From assembly GCF_015354405.1 (NCBI RefSeq), contig NZ_JADKYP010000007.1:1-64000 (forward strand): 64,000 nucleotides of DNA. The letters run 5' to 3'. Below, in pieces: positions 18,510-26,893 of this stretch. The translations under genes were made by a program, and so were the position numbers. The notes under the pieces were generated by a model that saw nothing but the letters and a program-made list of their open reading frames with translations, did no database searches and was not told the DNA's origin. The stretch comes from Nocardia sp. BSTN01 (GTDB taxonomy: Bacteria > Actinomycetota > Actinomycetes > Mycobacteriales > Mycobacteriaceae). Numbering within the stretch: the first letter of the stretch is position 1; each line of letters starts with the position of its first letter.

Positions 18510-19235
18510 TCACCACGGCCGGGTTCCGCCCGCACCGAAGAACCCGCCGGTGGGCCCGTCCGGACCGAGCAGGGCCAACCGCACCGGCTCCGCCGCTCCC
18601 TCGGCCGGGGTCAGGGGTCCGCGCCCCTCGTTCATCTCGGTCCCGACGAAGCCGGGTTCCACGGCGTTGACCTTGATGCCGGAATCGCGCAGCTCCTTGG
18701 CGAAAGCGACCACCACCGCGTTGAGGGCGGTCTTCGAACTGTTGTAGCCGAGCTGGTTGATGCGGGCGAACGGAGTCGTCTCGTCCAGACCCGCGGTCAG
18801 CGAGCCCGTGATGCTGCTGACCATGACCACATTGGCGGACGGCGCCGCCTGTAGCAGCGGGAGAAATGCTTGCGTCACCCGGATGGCACCGAAGACGTTC
18901 ACCTCGTAGATGGCCTTGATCTCGGCCATCGGCTCGCGACTGGGCGGGGTGGACCAGCCGAAGGCGGCCCCCGCGTTGTTCACCAGCACGTCGACCCGAT
19001 CGACCTGCTCGGCCACCGCGGCGGCCGCGGCGGCCACCCCGGCGTCGTCGGTGACGTCGAGTTCCAGGAGCCGTACGTCCGAGCCCGAAGCCACCAACTC
19101 GTCGACCACGGCCTGGCCACGGACGGCGTCACGCGCCCCCAGGTAGACGGTCGATCCCGCTGCGGCGAGCAATTCGGCGATCGCCCGTCCCACACCTTTG
19201 TTCGCGCCCGTGACGACCGCGATTCGTTTGTCCAT
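18510..19235 (-). CDS. short-chain dehydrogenase/reductase
   Basis: 241 residues. Classical SDR: TGANKGVG at 9-16, NNAG at about 86-89, catalytic Ser141 and YNSSK with Tyr164/Lys168. The insertion LTAGLDETTPFARIN before the Tyr and the C-terminal TGGFFGAGG resemble carbonyl-reductase-like SDRs that act on bulky ketones with NADPH. ATG 19235 has AAGGAAG 8 bases upstream. Part of the minus-strand catabolic run; substrate unknown. Confidence 0.88.
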   Translation of the reverse strand: MDKRIAVVTGANKGVGRAIAELLAAAGSTVYLGARDAVRGQAVVDELVASGSDVRLLELDVTDDAGVAAAAAAVAEQVDRVDVLVNNAGAAFGWSTPPSREPMAEIKAIYEVNVFGAIRVTQAFLPLLQAAPSANVVMVSSITGSLTAGLDETTPFARINQLGYNSSKTALNAVVVAFAKELRDSGIKVNAVEPGFVGTEMNEGRGPLTPAEGAAEPVRLALLGPDGPTGGFFGAGGTRPW

Positions 19236-19291
19236 CAAATGCTTCCTTTGTTTCCGGTCCGGCCGACACTGCGGCCTTCTATCGCGCTTCG

Positions 19292-20179
19292 TTACGAGGA
19301 CACCCCACGCAACCGATCGATTTCCGGCATATGCGATGTGACGCTGAGCGGGAGGAACGGGAACCACCCCTCCCCGGACCAGCGGGTGAATCCGGCCGCC
19401 GCGCTGCTGCCGCCGTCGATATGCAGTGCCTGACCGGTCACATACCGGGACAGACCGGAAGCGAGGAAGAGCAGCCCACCCGCCCAGTCGTCGGCGCTAC
19501 CGCCTCGTTCCAGCGGAATCGTGGCGGCGTAGCGGGCCGCCACCGCTTGCTCGCCGGCGGTCTCGTGGCCGAGCAGTCCGACCAGGGCCGGTGTTTCGAC
19601 GATATCGGGCGCGATCGTGTTGACCCGGATATTGCTCGGCGCCAACTCGACTGCCAGCGAGGCGCTCATGCTGGTGAGTGCCGCCTTCATCGCCGCGTAC
19701 ACCGAACACGACGGCGCGCCGCGATGCGCCTCGATCGACGTGACGTTGATGATCGATGCGCCCTGCGTCCCGTTACGCTCGCTCGCCGCGCGCAGCTGCG
19801 GCAGGAATCGCCGGATCGCCTGCACGGGCGCGAGGAAGTTGAGGCGCATCAGGCTGTTGATCGCGTTCTCGCTGAGAGACTCCAGCTCGGCCCAGAAGGT
19901 GCCACCGACGACATTCACCAGGATGTCGACGGTGTCGCCCGCCGCCGCGGCCACCTCGTCCAGCGCCGTCGACTCCCGCGCGTCACCGACCACGAACTGA
20001 ACGTCGGCGCCCAGGTCGGCGCGCAAGGCCGCTACCGCATCGCCGTCACGATCGAGCACGACGAGCTCCGCACCGGCGCGATGCAGGGCGAGCGAACTCA
20101 ACGCGCCGAGTCCGCCGGCGCCGCCGATGATCACCGCCCGCTTGCCGGCGAGACCGCCCAGCTCTTCCAGATAACCCAC
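19292..20179 (-). CDS. short-chain dehydrogenase/reductase
   Basis: 295 residues from GTG 20179, chosen for the CCGGAGG site 5 bases upstream; the open frame extends over 100 codons upstream with no support. SDR features: GGAGGLG at 19-25, NVVGG in place of the usual NNAG at 89-93, Ser148, Tyr161 and Lys165, and the C-terminal GQALHIDGGSSAAAGF. It probably oxidises a 3-hydroxyacyl-CoA or a ring alcohol. A 110-base gap separates it from the thiolase. Confidence 0.87.
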   Translation of the reverse strand: MGYLEELGGLAGKRAVIIGGAGGLGALSSLALHRAGAELVVLDRDGDAVAALRADLGADVQFVVGDARESTALDEVAAAAGDTVDILVNVVGGTFWAELESLSENAINSLMRLNFLAPVQAIRRFLPQLRAASERNGTQGASIINVTSIEAHRGAPSCSVYAAMKAALTSMSASLAVELAPSNIRVNTIAPDIVETPALVGLLGHETAGEQAVAARYAATIPLERGGSADDWAGGLLFLASGLSRYVTGQALHIDGGSSAAAGFTRWSGEGWFPFLPLSVTSHMPEIDRLRGVSS

Positions 20180-20289
20180 AGAAACCTCCGGAGAATGTGC
20201 CGGGATGGCCTGGTCGTGCCACCCCGGCGTCGATATGAATGCGGTCGAGCAGGCGGTGATCGGACCTGCCCGACGACAGCGCGAGCGTC

Positions 20290-21435
20290 CTAATCGACGA
20301 GTTCGACGATCGTCGCGTTCGCGGTGCCGCCACCTTCGCACATCGTCTGCAATCCGTATCGCAAACCCTGAGCGCGCATGTGGTGGATCAGCCTGGTCAT
20401 CAGAATCGCTCCCGACCCACCCAGCGGATGACCGACCGCGATGGCCCCGCCGAGCGGATTCGTCCGCGCCGGGTCGGCGCCGGTTTCGGCGAGCCACGCC
20501 AGTGGGACGGGCGCGAACGCCTCGTTGACCTCGAACGCGCCGATATCGCCGATCGACAGCCCGGAACGCTTCAGCACCTTGGCCGTGGCCGGAATCGGAC
20601 CGGTCAGAACCATCACGGGATCGGCACCGGTGACGGCCCCCGAGTGGTAGCGCACCAACGGCGTCAGGCCGAGGTCGCGGGCCTTCTCAGGGGTCGTCAC
20701 CAGCAGCGCCGCCGCGCCGTCGGAGATCTGCGAGGAATTGCCCGCGTGGATCACCCCATCGGGCCGGAAGGACGGCTTCAGGGCCGCCAGCGTCTCCGGG
20801 GTGGTGCCACGGCGCACCCCCTCGTCGACGGTGACGGTTCCGTTCTCGGTCTCGACCGGCACCGTCTGCCCGGTGAACGCACCGGAATCGATGGCGGCCG
20901 CCGCCCGCGCGTGCGACTCCGACGCATACTCGTCGAGGGCCTGCCGGGACAGGTTCCAGCGTTCGGCGATCATTTCCGCGCCGGTGCCCTGGTTGAAGTC
21001 CGCATCGTCGTAGCGAGCACGCGCAGCCGGGCCGTAAGGCAGGCCGGACTCTCGCGCCGCGCCGAGCGGGACCCGGCTCATGGTCTCCACACCACCGGCG
21101 ACGACAATGTCCTGCTGCCCCGACATCACCGCGAAGGCAGCGTGATCGAGCGCCTGCTGACTGGACCCGCACGCCCGGTTGATGGTCACGCCGGGGACGG
21201 TCTCCGGCCAGCCGGCGGCCAGTACCGCGAATCGTCCGACGTTGCTGGACTGGTCACCGAGCTGGGTGACACAGCCCCACTGGACATCGTCGATATCCGC
21301 GGGATCGATTCCGGTGCGGCGCACCAACTCTCGCAGCACCAGCGCGGACAGATCCACCGGATGAATGCCGGACAACCCGCCTTTGCGCTTGCCGATCGGT
21401 GTCCGCACCGCCTCGACGATTACTGCCTCACGCAT
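20290..21435 (-). CDS. acetyl-CoA acetyltransferase / 3-ketoacyl-CoA thiolase
   Basis: 381 residues, complete thiolase. The acyl-accepting Cys89 is in NRACGSSQQALDHA, His336 in GGAIAVGHPLGGSG, and the second Cys366 in TMCEGGGTANAT. It cleaves a 3-ketoacyl-CoA with CoA, releasing acetyl- or propionyl-CoA. ATG 21435 has GAGGAG 8 bases upstream. Intact catalytic residues argue for classical thiolysis, unlike the SCP2-type thiolases of sterol side chains. Confidence 0.93.
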   Translation of the reverse strand: MREAVIVEAVRTPIGKRKGGLSGIHPVDLSALVLRELVRRTGIDPADIDDVQWGCVTQLGDQSSNVGRFAVLAAGWPETVPGVTINRACGSSQQALDHAAFAVMSGQQDIVVAGGVETMSRVPLGAARESGLPYGPAARARYDDADFNQGTGAEMIAERWNLSRQALDEYASESHARAAAAIDSGAFTGQTVPVETENGTVTVDEGVRRGTTPETLAALKPSFRPDGVIHAGNSSQISDGAAALLVTTPEKARDLGLTPLVRYHSGAVTGADPVMVLTGPIPATAKVLKRSGLSIGDIGAFEVNEAFAPVPLAWLAETGADPARTNPLGGAIAVGHPLGGSGAILMTRLIHHMRAQGLRYGLQTMCEGGGTANATIVELVD

Positions 21436-21462
21436 CCGTCCAACTCCTCGTATCGTTTGTGC

Positions 21463-22245
21463 TCATCGCCCGGTCCATACCGGGGCGCGCCGTTGCGCGA
21501 AGGCGGCCGCGCCCTCCACCGCATCGGCCGAGTCGAAAACCGGCTGCGAGATCGCGGTCTGCCGTGCGAACAATTCGTCGGCAGGCCAGTCCTCGGATTC
21601 GGTGGCGAGCCGCTTCGCTGCGACCACCGCCAGCGGTGCGTTCGCGGCGATGGTTCGCGCCAGCTCGCGTGCCGCGGCGAGTGCCTGTCCCTCCGCCACG
21701 ACTTCGTTCACCAGTCCCCACTCGCGCGCCCGGGCCGCGTCGAACGGTTCCCCGGTCAACAGCGCCTGCATGGCGAACGCGCGCGGGATACGCCGCGGCA
21801 AGCGCACATTGCCGCCACCGCGAGCCAGTAGCCCGCGCTTGACCTCGGGCAACCCGAAGCGAGCGGTTTCCGCGGCCACGACGAGGTCGCACGCGAGGAC
21901 GAGTTCGAGCCCCCCGCCCAGCGCCCACCCCTCGACCGCGGCGATCAACGGTTTGGCCGGTGGCGCCTCGACGAGTCCCCCGAATCCGCGCCCGTCGACT
22001 CGCGGCAGTTCCCCCGCGGCGAATCGCTTCAAATCCATGCCGGCGCAGAAGGTGCCGCCGGCGCCGGTCAGGATCGCGACGGTGAGATCGGACCTCGACT
22101 CGAGCTCGTCCAACGCCGCCGCGATCCGCTCGGACGCGGCCTTCGTCATCGCATTGCGCTGAGCCGGACGGTCGATCGTGATCACCATGATCGCGCCGTC
22201 GACCTCGACCTGGACCTCACCGGCCCCGGAACCGTTCGCCGTCAT
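21463..22245 (-). CDS. enoyl-CoA hydratase (both catalytic Glu present)
   Basis: 260 residues. Unlike the other crotonases here it keeps both glutamates of true hydratases: ALGGGLELVLACD and FGLPEVKRGLL. Also visible: ITIDRPAQRNAM and GTFCAGMDLKRF. It should hydrate trans-2-enoyl-CoA to the (S)-3-hydroxyacyl-CoA. ATG 22245 overlaps the stop of the SDR at 22242 (ATGA), which suits the next step of beta-oxidation by that dehydrogenase. Confidence 0.9.
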   Translation of the reverse strand: MTANGSGAGEVQVEVDGAIMVITIDRPAQRNAMTKAASERIAAALDELESRSDLTVAILTGAGGTFCAGMDLKRFAAGELPRVDGRGFGGLVEAPPAKPLIAAVEGWALGGGLELVLACDLVVAAETARFGLPEVKRGLLARGGGNVRLPRRIPRAFAMQALLTGEPFDAARAREWGLVNEVVAEGQALAAARELARTIAANAPLAVVAAKRLATESEDWPADELFARQTAISQPVFDSADAVEGAAAFAQRRAPVWTGR

Positions 22246-23003
22246 CGCGGTGCCATCCGGATCGCGCCGTCCAAGCGAATGGTCTGGCCGTTCAGATACG
22301 AGTTCTCGAGCATCTCCACCGCGAGCCGGCCGTACTCCTCGGGACGGCCCAGGCGCTTCGGATGCGGGACCGACGCCGCCAGCCCCTCGCGGATATCGTC
22401 GCGCAGCCGTCCGAGCATCGGTGTCTCGAAGGTGCCCGGGGCGATGGTATTGACCCGGATGGACCAGCTCGCGAGGTCGCGGGCGGCGACGAGTGTGATG
22501 CCGTGGACGGCCGCCTTGGACGCCGTGTACGACGTCTGCCCGATCTGGCCGTCGAACGCGGCGACAGAAGCCGTCATGACGATCGCGCCGCGATCACCGT
22601 CGAGTTCCTCGTTTCCCGCCATCCGCTGCGCGGCCAGCCGCAGGACGTTGTAGGTGCCGAGCAGGTTGACGCGCAACACCTCCTCGAAACCTTCCAGCGT
22701 TCCGGGCACCCGGTTGCGGTCGATGATGCGGGTACGGTCACCGCCGCGACCGGCGCAGTGCACCACACCCCGGACCGGACCGGCCTGCTCCGCGGCGTCC
22801 AAGGCCGCCACCATCTGCTCTTCGCTGGTGACGTCGGCCGGCACGAAACGCACGCCCAGATCGGCCGCGGTCTTCTCGCCGGGCGACTCGGGCAGATCCG
22901 CGATCACCACGGACGCACCCCGGGCTACGAGGGCTGCCGCGGTAGCGCGTCCCAGACCCGAGCCTCCTCCTGTGACCAGTGTGGATGTGCCTTCGAGTCG
23001 CAT
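22242..23003 (-). CDS. SDR, probable 3-hydroxyacyl-CoA dehydrogenase (type II)
   Basis: 253 residues. TGGGSGLG at 11-18, Ser146, Tyr159, Lys163. The overall shape (IADLPES after beta2, then TASVAAFDGQIGQTSYTASK, and IAPGTFETPML) resembles HSD10-type 3-hydroxyacyl-CoA dehydrogenases. It would oxidise the product of the adjacent hydratase, with which it shares an ATGA overlap. ATG 23003 has TGGAGGT 6 bases upstream. Confidence 0.88.
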   Translation of the reverse strand: MRLEGTSTLVTGGGSGLGRATAAALVARGASVVIADLPESPGEKTAADLGVRFVPADVTSEEQMVAALDAAEQAGPVRGVVHCAGRGGDRTRIIDRNRVPGTLEGFEEVLRVNLLGTYNVLRLAAQRMAGNEELDGDRGAIVMTASVAAFDGQIGQTSYTASKAAVHGITLVAARDLASWSIRVNTIAPGTFETPMLGRLRDDIREGLAASVPHPKRLGRPEEYGRLAVEMLENSYLNGQTIRLDGAIRMAPR

Positions 23004-23054
23004 TTTTACCTCCAGATTTCGGTGTTGGTGAAGCTATATCCGGCGTAGCGGATA

Positions 23055-23843
23055 TCAGGTGCCGGGGAATCGAGCCGGTCGCTTCTGCGCGAAAGCCGCG
23101 ATTCCCTCGGCGAAGTCGTCGGTGTCCATCAGTTCGGCCTGTATCGCGGTCTCACGATCCAGTGCGGCGTGCAGATCCGCCGGTGGATCGGCGAACAGCC
23201 CTTTGATCAGAGCCAGCGCCCGGGGCGGGCCGGAAGCGAAGAGCTGGGCCTCTGCCATGGCGGTCGCGAGTACGTCGGCGGGCTCGACCACAGCATCGAC
23301 CATGCCCAGCCGCAGCGCCTCCTCCGCCTGGATCAGGCCGCCGAGCATCATCAGGTGACGTGCGCGCGCGACACCGATCCGTCGGGGCAGCGACCAGGAG
23401 ATACCGAGGTCGGCAGCCAGCCCCACGCCGGTGAACCGCGCGGAGAACCGTGCCGTCGAGGACGCCACGATGCGGTCGCAGGCCAGAGCCAGACCCAGTC
23501 CCGCGGCGAGAGCTACGCCGTCGACCGCGGCGACGACCGGGGTGGAGCCGCCGGCGATCGACCGGACGATCCGCTGCGCGGCCTCGAGCCGCGGCACGGC
23601 TACATCCGGCGTCATCCGTTCCATCAGCGATACGTCACCGCCGGAACAGAACGCCCCGTCCCGCCCGGTCAGAACGATCGCCCGCACCGCGGGATCGGCA
23701 TCGGCCTTTTCGAAGACCTCCGCGAGCACCGGACGGACTGCGAGATCCAACGCGTTACGGCGTTCCGGCCGATCGAGGGTGACGATCCGCACCGCGTTCT
23801 CGTCACGCACTCGGACGCCGTAGAGCGTCTGCTCCGCACCCAT
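23055..23843 (-). CDS. enoyl-CoA hydratase/isomerase-family protein, atypical active site
   Basis: 262 residues. Crotonase features: VTLDRPERRNALDL, GAFCSGGDVSLME, DGVALAAGLGLALACD. The catalytic Glu positions are lost (LGLALACD; RFTGVGLAADLG) and an Asp sits near the second, so isomerase activity is possible. ATG 23843 has GGAGGAG 3-9 bases upstream. It is the first gene of the eight-gene minus-strand run transcribed from the site D promoter. Confidence 0.86.
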   Translation of the reverse strand: MGAEQTLYGVRVRDENAVRIVTLDRPERRNALDLAVRPVLAEVFEKADADPAVRAIVLTGRDGAFCSGGDVSLMERMTPDVAVPRLEAAQRIVRSIAGGSTPVVAAVDGVALAAGLGLALACDRIVASSTARFSARFTGVGLAADLGISWSLPRRIGVARARHLMMLGGLIQAEEALRLGMVDAVVEPADVLATAMAEAQLFASGPPRALALIKGLFADPPADLHAALDRETAIQAELMDTDDFAEGIAAFAQKRPARFPGT

Positions 23844-23879
23844 TCATCTCCTCCGCTTCCCGGCTCGTGGTCTACGATC

Positions 23880-23945
23880 GCATTTTGAATTCAACTTCGC
23901 CAGTATCGCAGAATTGAATACATCTTGGCTAGTACCGTTTCCCGC
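23880..23945. promoter_or_regulatory. divergent promoter with TTGAATTCAA operator (site D)
   Basis: A perfect TTGAATTCAA at 23885-23894, and a degenerate copy TTGAATACAT at 23914-23923 followed by CTTGGC and TAGTAC (23930-23935), which copies the spacing to the -10 box seen at site A. It lies between the crotonase run (minus) and the racemase gene (plus). Confidence 0.75.
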
Positions 23946-23987
23946 GGCACCGCCCGCCCGGCGGACCGCGGGCAGAAAGGGCTCTCA

Positions 23988-25151
23988 ATGACATCTCGCG
24001 ACAACTCCGCCGGCGCGGAACCTTCCGCCTCCGGCCCGCTGTCGGGCCTGCGCGTGCTCGAGCTCGGCGGCATCGGCCCGGGGCCGTTCGCCGCGATGCT
24101 GCTCGCCGATCTCGGCGCCGACGTCGTGCGTATCGACCGCAAGGGACAACCGACACTGTTCCCCGGTACTCCGGCGCAAAATCTGCTGCATCGCGGAAAG
24201 CGGTCGGTGGATCTCGACCTCAAGTCCGACTCCGGGCTCACCGCCGCACACGGTCTCGTCGCGGCCGCGGACGCGATCATCGAGGGATTCCGGCCGGGAG
24301 TCGCCGAACGGCTGGGATTGGGCCCCGCCGACTGCCTGGAACTCAATCCGGCACTGGTCTACGGCCGGATGACGGGATGGGGCCAAGACGGCCCACTGGC
24401 GCACACCGCCGGCCACGACCTGAACTACATCGCGGTGACCGGGGCGCTGCACGCCATCGGCACGGCGGGCGGTCCACCGCAGATCCCCGTCAATTTGCTC
24501 GGCGACTTCGGCGGTGGCGGTCTCTACCTGGTCGTCGGCTTGCTGGCGGCACTGCGCGAGTCGGCCCGCACCGGCCGGGGCCAAGTAGTCGACGCGGCGA
24601 TCGTGGACGGCGTTTCGCATCTGCTGGCCGGAACGCACGCCCGGATGGCATCGGGGACGTGGGCCGACGAGAGGGGCGTCAATCTGTTCGACGGCGGCGC
24701 CCCGTTCTACTCCGTATACGACACCGCCGACGGCACCTACATGGCGGTAGGCGCCGTCGAACCCCAGTTCTACGCGGCCTTCGTCACCGGTCTGGGACTG
24801 GACGTCGATCTCGGTCGGCAACACGATCGGTCGACCTGGCCCGAACTCCGGGCGCGAATCGCGGAGACATTTCGCTCACGGACACGGGCCGAATGGATCG
24901 AGATCTTCGCAGGCACCGACGCCTGCGTATCCCCGGTACGCAGTCTGCGCGAGGCGGCGACAGATCCGCAGATCGCGGCTCGCGGCAGCGTGGCCTCGCC
25001 CGGCGGAGTTCTGCAGCCCGGCCGCGCACCGCGATTCTCCGCCCACCCACACGTCGGCGTCGGTGTCGCGCCGGAACCGGGTATGCACACCGAGGAAGTG
25101 CTGGAGGAATGGATCGGCATCCGCGAGGAGGCCCCGCGGATGCCGAGTTGA
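23988..25151 (+). CDS. alpha-methylacyl-CoA racemase (CaiB/BaiF family)
   Basis: 387 residues. The known triad of mycobacterial MCR (His126, Asp156, Glu241) is matched by His143 (AGHDLNYIAVTG), Asp173 (LLGDFGGGG) and Glu258 (MAVGAVEPQFYAAF); the gaps of 30 and 115 residues are the same. Racemases of this type interconvert (R)- and (S)-2-methylacyl-CoA so that the S-specific dehydrogenases can act. Plain CoA transferases lack this set. ATG 23988 has AGAAAGG 7 bases upstream. It lies alone on the plus strand across from the long beta-oxidation run and strongly suggests a methyl-branched substrate. Confidence 0.92.
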   Translation: MTSRDNSAGAEPSASGPLSGLRVLELGGIGPGPFAAMLLADLGADVVRIDRKGQPTLFPGTPAQNLLHRGKRSVDLDLKSDSGLTAAHGLVAAADAIIEGFRPGVAERLGLGPADCLELNPALVYGRMTGWGQDGPLAHTAGHDLNYIAVTGALHAIGTAGGPPQIPVNLLGDFGGGGLYLVVGLLAALRESARTGRGQVVDAAIVDGVSHLLAGTHARMASGTWADERGVNLFDGGAPFYSVYDTADGTYMAVGAVEPQFYAAFVTGLGLDVDLGRQHDRSTWPELRARIAETFRSRTRAEWIEIFAGTDACVSPVRSLREAATDPQIAARGSVASPGGVLQPGRAPRFSAHPHVGVGVAPEPGMHTEEVLEEWIGIREEAPRMPS

Positions 25152-25162
25152 CCCGAGGCTTG

Positions 25163-26200
25163 TCAGCCGACCGGGCGCGTGGCGCCCGTCAGCCGCGCGA
25201 CTTCCGCGGCGACATCGCGCCACACCGTCCGGTCGTGCTGATACGGCGTCGAGAACGACACCGAGCGGGCGATCGGACCATATCGCTCGACGAGCTGCCG
25301 TGCCACGGCATCCGGTTCGCCCACGACGGCGACCGCATCCAGGATCTCGTCGTCGATCAGGGTTGCCAGTTCGGACCAGCGCCCCTGCTTCGTCATCGCC
25401 GTGAGCTCACCAGCGACAGCCTCCCAGCCGTGCAGCTCCAAAACCCCCCGATAGGAGGGAGTGGAGGCGTAGAACGCGATCTGCGCGCGCACCCCGGCCG
25501 TTGCCGCCGCGAGTTCCTCCTCGGTACGGCCCGTGGCCGCGAGAACCGGGCCACACAGAGCGAACTCGTCGATGTCGCGCCCGGCACGCGCCCGCCCGCG
25601 CGCGACCGCGGGGAGAGTGACCTCCCGCAGATATCGCGTCGTGGTGAACGGATGGAACGCCAAGCCGTCGCACACCTCCCCCGCCACTTCGGTCATGCGC
25701 TCCCCCACCGCTGCGAGGAAGATCTCGGGCACACCGAATTCGTGCGCGGCCGGCCGGAAGAAGGGAGGCATCAACGTGTGGGTGTAGAAATCACCGGCGA
25801 AATCCAGGTTCTTGTCTTCCTGCCAGGACTCCCAGATGGCGCGTACCGCGGTCACATACTCGCGCATGCGCGCGGCAGGATGCGACCACGGCATCGAGAA
25901 GCGGCGTTCGATATGCGACTTGACCTGCGAGCCGAGGCCCAGGGTGAACCGGCCACGGCTGTAGCGCGCCAGGTCGTAGGCAGCACTCGCCGTGGTCAGC
26001 GGACTACGACCGAAGGCGATGGCCACCGCCGTTCCGACACGCAACCGCTCCGTAGCCGCGGCGGCGGACAGGCAGCGCAGGAACGGATCGTATTTGGACT
26101 CACCACACCACGCCGTAGCGAAGCCTTCGGATTCCATCCGCCGAGCTTCCGCACCCGTGCCTTCCAAATCCTCACTGAGGGACGCATCGAGACGCAACAT
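25163..26200 (-). CDS. LLM-class (F420-type) oxidoreductase
   Basis: 345 residues, luciferase-like TIM barrel. Visible: FGRSPLTTASAAYDLARYSRGRFTLGLGSQ in the region that contacts F420 in this class, and AARMREYVTAVRAIWESW after it. ATG 26200 is proposed; it has no Shine-Dalgarno but lies 7 bases after TACATT, a fitting -10 box, so it may be leaderless. A TTG at 26227 inside the operator is possible but unlikely. It links the regulon to the F420H2 made by Fgd at the left edge. Substrate unknown. Confidence 0.85.
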   Translation of the reverse strand: MLRLDASLSEDLEGTGAEARRMESEGFATAWCGESKYDPFLRCLSAAAATERLRVGTAVAIAFGRSPLTTASAAYDLARYSRGRFTLGLGSQVKSHIERRFSMPWSHPAARMREYVTAVRAIWESWQEDKNLDFAGDFYTHTLMPPFFRPAAHEFGVPEIFLAAVGERMTEVAGEVCDGLAFHPFTTTRYLREVTLPAVARGRARAGRDIDEFALCGPVLAATGRTEEELAAATAGVRAQIAFYASTPSYRGVLELHGWEAVAGELTAMTKQGRWSELATLIDDEILDAVAVVGEPDAVARQLVERYGPIARSVSFSTPYQHDRTVWRDVAAEVARLTGATRPVG

Positions 26201-26209
26201 GCAGGTCAA

Positions 26210-26255
26210 TGTAGCAGATGAATTCAAGTTAGACTTCCATGAATGAATTCAACTT
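26210..26255. promoter_or_regulatory. divergent promoter with two TGAATTCAA operators (site E)
   Basis: ATGAATTCAA occurs at 26218-26227 and again at 26243-26252; the second overlaps the first codons of the TetR gene. TAGACT (26230-26235) fits a -10 box 7 bases before ATG 26243, and TACATT on the other strand fits one for the LLM gene. Two operators over the regulator's own promoter suggest autoregulation. Confidence 0.75.
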
Positions 26256-26893
26256 TGACACAGTCGTGCCATCTGCGGCCGGAATCGCGGCCACCACGGT
26301 TCGAGGTCGCACCCAGCGAAGACGCAGTCGCACGCCACCGAATCCTATGCGCCGCACGGGAAGTGCTCGAACGTTCGAACTTCCGGTCATTGAAGATCCG
26401 ACAGGTGCTGGCGGCTTCCGGCATATCGGCGCGCAGGTTCTACTGTCTCTTTCCCAGCAAGGGGCATCTGCTGCTCGCATTGCTCACCGACGAGGTCAGA
26501 GCAGCCAACGCGCGATTGCGCCGAACCCTCCGCACCGCTCCCACGGCGTCGCAACAGTTGCGAGGCTGGGTCGCGTTCACCATCGCACATGGGTACGACG
26601 CCTCCCGGGCGGAACGCCTTCGGATGTTCCGCAGCCCCGAACTGCTGGACGAATTACCCGAGCAGACCCGCTCGGTGCATCGCGTCCTCAACCGGCAATT
26701 GGCCGACATTCTCGCCCGCGGAATGCGCGACCACGAGTTCCGACCGGGAAACCCCGAGGCCGACGCGATCATGGTGCAGTATCTCGTGCGCGGGGTTCTC
26801 GATGATCTCCTGCTTGCGCCCCTACCTCACGCCGAGGAGGAAATCGTCTCCGCCACATACGCATTCGTTCTCAACGCGCTCCGGCCGGGCTAA
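26243..26893 (+). CDS. TetR-family repressor, candidate regulator of the TGAATTCAA regulon
   Basis: 216 residues. The N-terminal helix-turn-helix reads LKIRQVLAASGISARRFYCL at about 50-69, followed by a helical ligand domain (VQYLVRGVLDDLLLAPLPH). ATG 26243 lies inside the second operator and 7 bases after a -10 box; ATG 26239 is in another frame. As the only TetR gene in the 5.4-26.9 kb block, sitting on two copies of the shared palindrome, it is the best candidate for the repressor of all four divergent promoters, probably released by an acyl-CoA. Its last 4 bases overlap the convergent thioesterase stop. Confidence 0.88.
   Translation: MNSTLTQSCHLRPESRPPRFEVAPSEDAVARHRILCAAREVLERSNFRSLKIRQVLAASGISARRFYCLFPSKGHLLLALLTDEVRAANARLRRTLRTAPTASQQLRGWVAFTIAHGYDASRAERLRMFRSPELLDELPEQTRSVHRVLNRQLADILARGMRDHEFRPGNPEADAIMVQYLVRGVLDDLLLAPLPHAEEEIVSATYAFVLNALRPG

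Noticed and set aside
8181-26252. Reading the TTGAATTCAA sites as KstR or KstR2 operators
   Set aside because: The known consensus sequences of those two regulators (with AAC/GTT or CAAG/CTTG arms) do not match this palindrome.
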